Shown here: positions 55,081 to 64,000 of the stretch, in pieces
Position numbering within the stretch: the stretch's first letter is position 1
How the letters are laid out: every line of letters starts with the position of its first letter
From: Astragalus membranaceus
Taxonomy: Eukaryota; Streptophyta; Magnoliopsida; Fabales; Fabaceae
Assembly (NCBI GenBank): GCA_039519185.1
Contig: CM076846.1
Span: 184,931,068-184,995,067 of the forward strand
Direction of reading: 5' to 3'
Length of the DNA: 64,000 nucleotides
Position numbers and translations under genes: made by a program
Notes under the pieces: generated by a model
Told to the model about the DNA's origin: nothing
The model's input: the letters and a program-made list of their open reading frames with translations, nothing else
Databases searched by the model: none

Positions 55081-57049
55081 TCACTATAGTACTTTATAAA
55101 ACAATGGCAATTGAGAATTTTTATTGCTAAATAAATACGAAAAAATATATATAACACAGATTTTCTATATTATTGTCCTCAGTTAACCGTAAAATTTTAA
55201 TGATATATTGAAAATTAGTGCTGGTATTATCGCATCGTACATAATTTCTAAAGCAAATTATTCGGCAACTATGCAATAGTTGGGATGGTAGCAATATGAA
55301 ACTGAGCCAGCTAAAATCTGAAACAAGACATCTAACGATGAAATCCCATGTTTTTTGGGGGCAATAAAACATGGGCTACATGAAAGAATCAACCACTCCA
55401 CTAAACTAAACCAATCACTGTGCACTTTAATAATTATGTGTACATGCATTTCTAACTAACAATTGACAGACAGGCACAAGTCATTAAGCACTAGCAAGCA
55501 AAATTAATGACAAAATTATTTTTCTTAATTTAGTGCTAATTTTGAGGAACTTGTTGCTTAATGTACTTTTTGGTTGTAACCAAGAGTTGTTCTTGGGGTT
55601 TGAAACTAGGTATTGGGGGAGATCATTAATTTTTGTTTCTTTCTCCTTCCCTTCGGTATATGGTTTTTGCAAACCCTGTTCACGTGATCTTTTAGCCTTA
55701 CCTTGGAATGTGACAGTTTATTATGACTGTCACTTTTAGCAAAACATTTTACCAACAACACATGGGTAAAACAAATTCACACCTAATTTATCCTATCTTC
55801 AAAGTTCATAAATAAATGAAAAAAAGAAACAAACAACTATTAAGGAATTACATCAAAAGGCTAGCCACTGTAATTTCTTCTATAATATAATATAAGAAGA
55901 AAGTAAAATATATACTATATATATATATATCAGCAAAATACAGAGAAATGCGTTAACAAAGAGAAGAAAGAGAAGAAATGATTGTTTTATTTATATTTTT
56001 TGACAAGGGAAGAAATGATAAAATGAAAGAAATGTGAGCACCCTCACGTGGCTGGCATGAAAAGCAGAATGGTAGTATGATATTAGCAAAAGGACCTCAT
56101 GTGCAAAGGATCCAAGGACCTAAATCAAAAAAATTACTAACAGTGTATTGGGGAGTGACCCTTTTATTATTTACTAACATATACTACATGTTGTAAAGCA
56201 ATGTGTGGCGGTCAAAGGTCAAAAGATCCAGAAGAGAGCAGAGAGAGAGATAAGATAATGAGGTTAGATTAGATTGGATTAAAATTAAAATGAGAAAGTG
56301 TTGGTTGGTCAGGTCAGCGGGTGAGGCGCACGAGGGGATCTCTATATCTGCAGACTGCAGACTGCAGACTGCAGAGGTTCGGTTCTGCTGCAATTCTACC
56401 TCACCCCTCACTTTGCCCCCTTCCTACTTTAATCACTTCCATATCTCCTATTTCTATTATTTATTTATTTTATAAGTTCCTATTTCTATTTTTAATAATT
56501 GCCCTTCTCACATGCTGCTGCTGCAATTAGCCGTTTCCAAAAACCAGAGAGGTTGTTGGATTATAATCAACTCACTCTCACAGTCTCACTTATGCTCATC
56601 CCTTCACCATAACACCTGTGTCTTTATGATAATCTCACTCGTACGTACAAGTGTCTTTATGAGAAATTAGTTTAATTATATGTTAGATCCATCATCCAAC
56701 AAAACTAGTTGTCGACTCTTTGATCTTATGATGAACACTGCCAAAAATGCTTAAGAATCAACCTAACCATTTCGTCAAGGATTTTTATGTTTCAACCACA
56801 AAACAAGCAATCATGAACCAACACTTACTCCAAATTTAAAATAGATAAAAAGGGCTGACTTGAAAATTCACATTAATTAAGCTTTAAAGAAAATAATTCA
56901 AATGATCTTACAAAATCATTTGATTGATAGAAGACAATGCATTAAAAATGTAGAGAATAGCATTTAAATGTCTAAGAAATTAAAGAGCAATCAATACATG
57001 AGATTCTTCCATCCGTTGAAATACAAAGAGCAAAATTTTAAAAAAAAAA
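55081..57049. other. No gene recognised
   Basis: Low-GC sequence with short frames only. The one clear feature is a CTGCAGA repeat at 56348-56375. Confidence 0.4.
56348..56375. repeat. (CTGCAGA)4 short tandem repeat
   Basis: Four perfect 7-bp units, CTGCAGA. Confidence 0.95.
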
Positions 57050-57109
57050 AGGAGGGGTGCGAGTAGAAAGGCCCATAGTTGGGTTGAACCTTTTGTGCTT
57101 CTTCCCTCG

Positions 57110-57328
57110 TATAAATGTAGGCCCATGCTTTTCCCATTCTCCCCTCATCACACACCCCATAAATCCTAAAATTCCAAAACTACCCTAAACCAAAACCCTA
57201 CCTTCAACACTCTCCCTCTCTCACAAAGACACACCTCCCCTTCTTCCTCTCTCACCCCTTCGACTCTCTCTCTCTCCCTCAAACCACCACTCCCATTCGC
57301 ATCACTCTTTCTTTCAATCGCACTCCAG
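57110..57328 (+). promoter_or_regulatory. Probable promoter and 5' UTR exon of the B3-like gene
   Basis: TATAAAT at 57110-57116 with GGCCCA site-II-like motifs at 57070 and 57120, a CT-rich leader and an AAACCCTA-type stretch. At 57329 CACTCCAG is followed by GTATGT, a strong splice donor. This is the layout of a plant leader exon. The TATA box, donor and downstream frame agree, but no transcript evidence is available. Confidence 0.45.
57116..57190 (+). repeat. Inverted repeat arm A
   Basis: TAGGCCCATGCTTTTCCCAT and the CCCCTC, CACACACCCC text after it recur, inverted, at 59810-59885, about 75% alike with small gaps. Confidence 0.6.
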
Positions 57329-57345
57329 GTATGTCTCTCGTCTCG

Positions 57346-57348
<3 letters not shown>

Positions 57349-57410
<62 letters not shown>
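57349..57410. repeat. (CT)n microsatellite
   Basis: About 31 CT units, then ATCT repeats. Lies just inside the inferred intron. Confidence 0.95.
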
Positions 57411-57422
<12 letters not shown>

Positions 57423-57569
57423 AGGCTCGGCACTATTGGGCCAAACCGATTTGGCCCCGCACAGTCGAACCTTATATTTCATATTCTTAAAAACACTGTC
57501 CAGCTTTGCAGAGCCGAACCGTTCGGCCCTATGGTGTCGAACCGGGCCAATGTTTGAATTCCATTAAAC

Positions 57570-58478
57570 ACTACAAGAAAAACACGTATTACCGACAGAA
57601 AAAATCCACCAGAAACGCACGAAATCTGCCGGAAATGTCACATAACCAGTGAATTTTGGCCGCCGGTAAAACACTCGTAGGTAATGTTTTCCTGCGAATT
57701 TTCCACCGGTAATTTCCGGCGGATTTTTCCGATCGGTAACGTTACCGGCGGATTGATTTTTCCGTCGGTAAAACATTATCGACAGATTTTAAAATTTTTA
57801 AAACAAAAATCCGCCGGTATGCAGATTTACCGGCGGATTTTTTCAAAAGAATAAATAATTTTTTTAATTGCGAATTTTTTAATTTAATATTTAATATAAT
57901 AAGAAATGTTTTTGAGAGAATGATAATGAGGAAGTAAAAAGGAATAAAAATGAAAGAGAATATAAGAAAAAAATGATATAGGAGAGAATGAGAATGAGAA
58001 TGAAGAACTAAGAAGAAATAAGAATGATGGAGAGTATGAAAAGAAATAATATAGAAGAGAATAAGAATGAAGGAGTCAGAAAGAAGAAGAAAGGGGAAAA
58101 TGTAGAAGAGAGATATATGGAGATTGGAGAGTATGAGAAAGAAGAAGAAAGATAAAATAGGAAAAATGTAGAAGAGAATGAGAACGAAATAAAGAGTGAA
58201 ATGAGAGAATGAGAAGAGTGTAGGAGAAAATTTTATTTATAGGCATTTTCGGACGGTTCCAGCGACGGATTTTTCCGTCGGTAACCTTACGAGCGGATTT
58301 TTCCGTCGGTAAAAATTTACCGGCGGATTTTAAAAAGTTAAATATTTTTTTTAAAAATCCGCCGGTAAGTTAAAAATTCCACCGGAAAGTCTATTTTTTC
58401 TGCCGGAAATGTCAAATATCCACCGGAACCGTACCAACGGAAAAAAATCCGCCAGTAATACACATTTTCCTTATAGTG
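57570..58478. mobile_element. Non-autonomous CACTA (En/Spm) transposon
   Basis: Ends CACTACAAGAAAA and, on the other strand, CACTATAAGGAAAA. The 3-bp duplication is AAA (57567-57569 and 58479-58481). Subterminal repeats of the type TTTTCCG(C/T)CGGTAA fill the outer 250 bp at each end. The interior is AT-rich without a transposase. A 909-bp body is typical of deletion derivatives. It lies in the inferred intron of the B3-like gene. Confidence 0.92.
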
Positions 58479-58630
58479 AAACTAAATGTCTCTATTGTCG
58501 TATTTCATATATGGAATTTGTAACTGTTATCGAGGGAGCTAACGTTAGTTAATTATTTAGTCTATTCAATCTATTTATTAGTGCAAATTAGTTAAATATT
58601 TATAATGATATGATTGATATTGCATTGCAG

Positions 58631-59026
58631 AATCGCATCAATATTCCATAGAATTTTTTTTCAACAGACTGACAACACATTGCCTCGCAATGTTGTCCTA
58701 GAAGCTGATAATGGCCATGTCTTCCCTGCTGTTGTCAAGAGACGTACACGTAATATTGGATTTCTGGAAACTGTACACATGTTATGTGTAGTACATACGG
58801 GGATGTGGACCATGTTGAAGTGTCTCTGACGTATCTTCTTGATGTTCGTTTCAAATTTTTTAGGATATTGCATGATGAATCAGACACTCACTCACACTCA
58901 TCAGACTCGACTGATTCGAGATATAGGACATTCCTTGTAATATATGTCTCTGATGATGAAAGTGGTGACAATGAAGAATCAGAGATCTCAGTTAGTGGAC
59001 AGTCATTTGGTGGAAATGACAACTGA
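58631..59026 (+). pseudogene. B3-domain-like protein fragment, frameshifted
   Basis: After the acceptor TTGCAG (ends 58630), one frame reads IFHRIFFQQTDNTLPRNVVL then EADNGHVFPAVVKRR, in the manner of a B3 DNA-binding domain N-terminus. It shifts near 58780; the other frame gives a possible B3 C-terminus (VSLTYLLDVRFKFFRIL) and an acidic tail (SDDESGDNEESE). The middle of the domain is missing or garbled, so it is probably a pseudogene. B3 assignment is by eye and uncertain. Confidence 0.4.
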
Positions 59027-59223
59027 AATAGGATTGATTTTTGTTAGGATGTATTATTTTAATTGGGATGTTTTATTTTAAATGTTGAAGTGTATAACAT
59101 TCTATCTTGGAAATGAAACGAAACGACTCATCTTTATTTCATTTGTTGATTTTGGTAGCAACAATACAAAACGAAACATAACGAAACAATAACGAAAATA
59201 ACAATCACCAGATTACAATTATT
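59027..59223. other. No gene recognised
   Basis: AT-rich text with repeated AACGAAAC-type words at 59116-59190. Nothing codes. Confidence 0.4.
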
Positions 59224-59364
59224 TTAAAGTCCCTGTCGCAAAAGAAAAATGATCTCATCTGGAGTGCGTATTGTTTCGACAAAAAGCTCCAACGGACAGT
59301 ATCTTGGAAAATGGGAATGTGTTTCCATCATGGTGTGTACGCCGTCGTGGCTCCTAATCTCCAT
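59224..59364 (-). CDS. Possible small ORF, 46 codons
   Basis: ATG at 59364-59362 to TAA at 59226-59224, product 46 residues (begins MEIRSHDGVHTMMETHSHFP). A TATA-like TATAAATAG on the minus strand (59410-59418) lies about 50 bp upstream. It is downstream of inverted repeat arm B in the transcription direction. No known domain. It may be chance. Confidence 0.25.
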   Translation of the reverse strand: MEIRSHDGVHTMMETHSHFPRYCPLELFVETIRTPDEIIFLLRQGL

Positions 59365-59809
59365 AGCTGAATAACGAATAGTGTCGTTGTCTAGTGAAAA
59401 TTGGGACCCTATTTATAATAGGTGTGATCGAATGTGAGCCGTTGATTACAATTTTTGACCATAAATCTGAACCTTTGAAATTCTATCCGTTGTGGCATAA
59501 TTTTCGAAGGAAATGTCATGCACTCATTTTTCCGACACATTTGACTGCTTGTAGGTCGTTGATAAAAAGTGTCGATGGAATCTGAGTCAATGATCTGATA
59601 TAGCTACGGTATGGTCGAGAGGCGCCGAACGGGTTCGGCATAGGGACGTCAGACCTGTTAAAATTCCAACACATGGGGGTATCACAAGACACATGCCACG
59701 ACGACAATCAACCGTATCAGGTTCAGTACGTCGGCACCAAACCTGTGAAATCCCAGAGAAAAAGGGACGCGCTGAAAATATTTTTATTCATTAAGGGTAT
59801 ATTGGAGAT
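59365..59809. other. No gene recognised
   Basis: Between the small ORF and inverted repeat arm B. CGAACGGGTTCGG near 59625 resembles CGAACCGTTCGG near 57515, hinting that the similarity of the two arms goes further. No frame of note. Confidence 0.35.
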
Positions 59810-59885
59810 TTCGTAGGATTTGGGGGTGTGTGGTGAATAGAGGGGAAATGGGATAAGCATGGGCCTAAATGTAACAAACTTAAAG
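59810..59885 (-). repeat. Inverted repeat arm B
   Basis: Minus strand reads TTAGGCCCATGCTTATCCCA and continues like arm A. The arms face each other across 2.6 kb. Confidence 0.6.
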
Positions 59886-59927
59886 GCCCACAATCCGGCA
59901 TTAAATAGAGGAAGAAAACAAGGCAAA

Positions 59928-62900
59928 ATGAGACTTTTCAAAGAATTTCTTAGTAATGCTGATCTTATGGATATGACATTGCAAGGGAATAGAATTACTT
60001 GGATGAGTAATCCAAGGGATGGTATTATAACAAGGCAAAAAATTGATAGAGTGCTTGCTAATTGGACTTGGAGAGTGAATTTTCCTCATGCTTTAGCAAT
60101 TGCTCTTCCAATCATTAGTTCTGACCATTCTCCTATTATCGTAAAGCCTAAACCTTCTCTGGCAAGTGGTCAATCCTTCAAATATGAATCTTTTTGGGAG
60201 GAACATGAGGAGTGTAGGAATGGGGTTTCTTCTGCTTGGCAAGATGTTCATGCTAATGATCCATGGGATGTGTGGACAAAGAAGGTTAAAACTTGTAAGA
60301 GGCAGCTTCAAATTTGGCACTCTAAAACATTTAAAAATGCCTCTAAAGAGATCTTTACTCTCAAGCAGCAGCTTCAAAAGGCATTGAATTCTCTTTCTCA
60401 CCTTGTTAACTGGGAACAGGTTGCTCAATTAAGGTGTAATATTGACAATTTGTGGAGGCAGGAAGAACATTACTGGGATCAACGTTCAAGAATTAAATGA
60501 CTTAATTTTGGTGACAAGAACACTTCCTTCTTTCATGCATCTACAATTCAAAGAAGAGATAGGAACAAGCTTCTAAGGATTCAAGATGGGAATGGAGTCT
60601 GGCTTGAAGGACAATTAGATGTTATGAATGGTATTGTCAACTTTTATAATGATTTATATAATGTGGAATCTCCTAATTGTATTGATCAATGTCTAAGAGT
60701 TATTCCTAAGTGTATTGATAGCTCTATGAATAACTCTATTACTAGTCCAATCACTTTCAAGGAGGTCAAAGATGTTGTTTTTGATCTAGGATCTCATAAA
60801 GCTCCAGGCCCTGATGGCCTTAATGGATTGTTTTTCCAGAAAAACTGGGAAACAGTTAAAGATGATGTTTTCAACTCTGTGAGGCAATTCTTCAATGAAG
60901 GTATTCTGGGTGATGGAGTTAACTTCACTAATGTTGCTCTCATTCCAAAAGTTCCTCACCCAGAATCTATTTCTCAATTAAGGCCTATTAGCTGCTGTAC
61001 TTTCATTTATAAAGTAATAGCTAAGATATATGTGGGTAGGTTGAAACCGTATCTTTCTAAAGTTGTCTCTCCCCAACAAAGTGCTTTTGTTGGGGGTCGT
61101 ATGATTCAAGACAATCTAATTATAGCCCATGAAGCATTCCATTTTCTCAAAAGAAAGCAGGGGAAAGGAGGGAAATGGGTGGCTCTTAAGTTGGATATGA
61201 ATAAGGCATGTGATAGAGTTAATTGGGAGTTTCTAGAAAAAGTTTTGTTGGCTTATGGTTTTGATGGAGGTTGGGTTAAATCTGTCATGTATTTGGTTTC
61301 TACACTCTCCTACTCTTACCAAGTGAATGGTTTTGCATCTAAGAAAGTTTATCCTAAAAGAGGATTAAGGCAGGGAGATCCTCTCTCTCCATATCTGTTT
61401 ATTTTGGTGTTTGATGTTCTATCAAGGTTAATTTATGATGCTTGCAATAACAACATTCTGCATGGCATTAATCTGGCTGACAATGCTCCTACTCTATCTC
61501 ACCTATTCTTTGCTGATGATGCTATCTTGTTTACTAAAGACTCTCAAGAAGATGTTTTTCAAATCATAAATATTTTGAACCTATTTACAAAAGCTTCTGG
61601 GCAAAAACTCAACTTATCCAAATCTGGGATTATTTGTGGCTCTAGGGTTGATCCTGCAACTAAAGCTAATATTGCTAACATTACTAACATTCCTCTTTGG
61701 AATCACCCAGGGAAGTACCTTGGTATCCCTGCTGAGTGGGGTGGTTCTAAGATTCTGGGTCTTTCTTGGTTAAAAGAAAAGGTTACTAATAAGCTTGAAG
61801 GTTGAAAAGGTAACTTACTTAACCTTGCTGGTAAGGAGATCCTGATCAAAGCAGTTGTGTAAGCCATTCCTAGCTATATAATGGCAATTTTTCAGTTACC
61901 TAAGACCTTTTGCTCATCATTAACTTCTGCAGTGGCTAGATTTTGGTGGCAATCCTCTAGTAAGAATAAAGGAATACATTGGAGGAAATTTGATGATATT
62001 TGTTCTCCTAAGAATCTGGGTGGAATTGGTTTTAAAGACTTCCAAAAAATGAACTCAGCTATGTTAGCTAAACAAGGGGGGAGACTTATTCATGAACCTC
62101 GTTCTTATTGGGCTTCTACTCTCAAAGCAATCTATTATCCTTCAATAGAGCTTTGGCAAGCTAGTATTGGAAGAAACTCTTCTTGGGTCTGGAAAAGTTT
62201 AATGCATGGAAGAACTCAAATTATGAAGGAAGCTAGATGGGAAATTGGAAATGGTTTGAATGTTATCATTGCAAATGATAATTGGTTAGCATCGGGTTCT
62301 AAAGCTATTCCTCATAGCTTAGCTACTGTTACCAAGGTGTGTGATCTTATTAGTCATGATAAGGAATGGGATATTTCTAAACTCAGGACCAATCTTACTC
62401 CTGCTTCTGCCATTGAAGTAATTAAGACTCCAATTTCTTGGTCTAAAAATTCTGATTCTCTTATATGGCCACACTCTCAGAATGGTGTTTACTCAGTAAA
62501 GTCTGGCTATAGATGTCTTCTCAATTCTACTCAGGTTAGCCATAATCCTTCTTCTTCTAATTCCATTCCTTCGGAATATTGGGATCTTATCTAGAATTCT
62601 AATGTTCCATCTAAGATGAAGCATTTTATGTGGAGAGCATCACATAACTTCCTCCCAACTAAAGAAGCTCTTTATAAGAAGAGGATTGCTACTTCTCCTA
62701 AATGTGTGTTCTGTTCTACTGAGAATGAAACTATTGAACACCTTTTACTTTTTTGCCCTTGGACTAGACCATTTTGGTTTGGTCTTCAGTTTGTTCCTAC
62801 ACCTAATGCCTCTGGTCTCACTTCTTTTCATAATTAGTGCATGAATTTGAATAATTCTCTATTTCAAGGATCTAAAGAAAGTATGACTAGGCTAATTTTC

Positions 62901-63775
62901 ACCTTATGGAACATCTGGAAATCTAGGAATGATGCTATTTTCAATGATAAATTGCCTTACTTCTTTGCCCTTGGACTAGACCCCTTTGGTTTGGTCTTCA
63001 GTTTGTTCCTACACCTAATGCCTATGGTCTCACTTCTTTTCATAATTGGTGCATGAATTTGAATAATTCTCTTTTTCAAGGATCTAAAGAAAGTATGACT
63101 AGGCTAATTTTCACCTTATGGAACATCTGGAAATCTAGGAATGATGCTATTTTCAATGATAAATTGCCTAAGCCTATAGAAGTTCTCCATAGAATCAATG
63201 CACTATTCTCAGAGTACATTTTTTCTACTGTTAAATTACTCTTTGTTAACCAAATTTCCCCAATGCCCAGATCTAGAGAAGTTCCTTCATTTTGGAGACC
63301 TCCTCTTTCTCATGTTACAAAACTAAACTGTGATGCAGGTTTTGATAAAGCTACTGGGATTACTTTCATAGGTATTCTATGCAGAGATAATAGAGGATCT
63401 GTTCTTACCGCATCTATCAAGAGAATGTTTGCGGAATCTGCAATTGTTGTTGAAGCTTTTGGACTCAGAGAGGCAGCTTCGATGGCTACGACACTTATCT
63501 TGGAATCAAATAATCTCACTCTCGTTGAGGTTTGCAAAAAGAACAAATTGCACAAAGAAATCAATTCTATTGTTTGTGATATAGCAAACATCGCTGAATC
63601 TATTTCAAATTGTGAGATTACCTGGAAGAAGCGTGGTGGAAACAAAGCTGCTCATGTTATTGCAAATCTTGCGTCGAAGGGTTTGTTATTGAGCAATTGG
63701 ATGTCTAAACCTCCTGATGAATTAAGGCATGCAATTACGGAGGATTGTATCAATAGTAGCTTCACTGATAATTGA
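59928..63775 (+). pseudogene. LINE-2 ORF2: endonuclease tail, RT, zf-RVT, RNase H
   Basis: One frame runs 59928-62837 with five stops: TGA 60498, TGA 61803, TAA 61860, TAG 62592 and TAG 62835. Each stands where the family has Trp (four) or Gln (61860). Endonuclease: NRITWMSNP, RQKIDRVLAN, SSDHSPIIV. RT: SHKAPGPDGLNGLFFQKNW, LRPISC, LKLDMNKACDRV, RGLRQGDPLSPYLF and FADD at about 61510. Zinc region: KMKHFMWRASHNFLPTKEAL, CVFCSTENETIEHLL. A 212-bp duplication (62748-63171) shifts the frame; RNase H follows from 63053, with LNCDAGFDKATG, VEAFGLREA and HVIANLASKG. RT first Asp block is LDMNKACDR rather than the common FDIEKAYDR. The protein cannot be made. Confidence 0.93.
62748..63171 (+). repeat. 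212-bp tandem duplication in LINE-2
   Basis: Copies 62748-62959 and 62960-63171 differ at few sites. The first has TAG at 62835-62837; the second keeps TGG at the matching place, so that stop arose after the duplication. 212 is not divisible by 3, so the duplication itself broke the frame. Confidence 0.95.
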
Positions 63776-64000
63776 TAGATTTTGTTGAATATGATCCTGT
63801 TGTGTGATGTAGTTGTTGATCGTGTTGATCTTGTTGGTTGCTTTTCTTTTGTTCTATTTTAAGGTTTTTTTTGTTCCTCTTTTGGTGTCTGTGGTTAGAT
63901 TGGATCTATCAGTGACTCTCTTGTCTTCTCCTTTTTGGGGTTGGTGTCAGCTTTGAAGTGAATCTTTACTGTTTCGCTTGTTTTTCTCACCAACCGGGTT
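63776..64000 (+). other. LINE-2 3' UTR (partial)
   Basis: T- and GT-rich text after the stop, without a poly-A within the window. Confidence 0.6.

Larger units (their letters stand above)
59890..64000 (+). mobile_element. L1-type LINE, 5'-truncated (LINE-2)
   Basis: Plus strand ORF2 missing ORF1 and the N-terminal half of the endonuclease, then RT, zinc finger and RNase H to a stop at 63773-63775, followed by a 3' UTR that runs off the window. 5' truncation is typical of L1 insertions. The 5' border is uncertain (59886-59930); target duplication cannot be checked because the 3' end is outside. Confidence 0.92.

Noticed and set aside
57331..57567. Plus-strand frame with a long Ser-Leu repeat
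   Set aside because: It is the translation of the (CT)n microsatellite inside an inferred intron.

Overview
The window is plant nuclear DNA, almost certainly from a dicot and most likely a papilionoid legume. The evidence is the plant-type LTR retrotransposons (Ty1/copia, Athila-like and Ogre-like Ty3/gypsy), plant L1-type LINEs with RRM-containing ORF1, CACTA and Stowaway-type DNA elements, and one spliced host gene of the plant-specific PLATZ family. No bacterial, organellar, rRNA or CRISPR features are seen. The legume assignment rests on the look of the repeats and is an inference.

Layout, left to right. 1-1916: 3' part of a decayed copia element with its LTR. 4366-12110: a second decayed copia element, split in its reverse transcriptase by a 3.1-kb Ogre-like solo LTR (8446-11528, target duplication ACAGG). 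12111-13443: a truncated gypsy LTR with a GGCGCC-rich repeat, fused to the 3' end of an L1-type LINE (13444 to about 18090, minus strand). 19559-26328: an Athila-like element (target duplication AGTAC, tRNA-Asp primer site) that has lost RT, RNase H and integrase and carries many copies of the palindrome TGCTATAGCA. 27662-31092: a gag-only LTR element (CAAAA) inserted into a 134-bp tandem repeat. 31564-31746: a SINE with an 18-bp target duplication. 32276-34821: a second Ogre-like solo LTR (CCTGT). 36142-42130: a SIRE-like copia fragment split by a young minus-strand copia element (37059-41743, GTTTC). 43421-48653: an apparently intact Tnt1-like copia element (CACAT) with indistinguishable 567-bp LTRs and one open 1328-codon frame, inserted into an old LINE RT fragment. 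49577-51382: the PLATZ gene, minus strand, four coding exons. 52050-52995: LINE remnant. 54811-55080: Stowaway-like remnant. 57110-59026: probable broken B3-domain gene with a 909-bp CACTA element (57570-58478) in its intron. 59890-64000: a 5'-truncated plus-strand LINE with five premature stops and a 212-bp internal duplication.

The picture is a nested-transposon block that gives way, to the right of about 48.7 kb, to a gene-bearing segment. Six or seven insertions can be dated relative to one another by nesting, target duplications and LTR identity. The youngest are the 43421 copia (possibly autonomous) and the 37059 copia (one stop and one frameshift). The PLATZ gene is the only convincingly intact host gene. 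The most unusual sequence signal is the dispersed palindrome TGCTATAGCA, found throughout the Athila-like element and not noticed elsewhere in the window.
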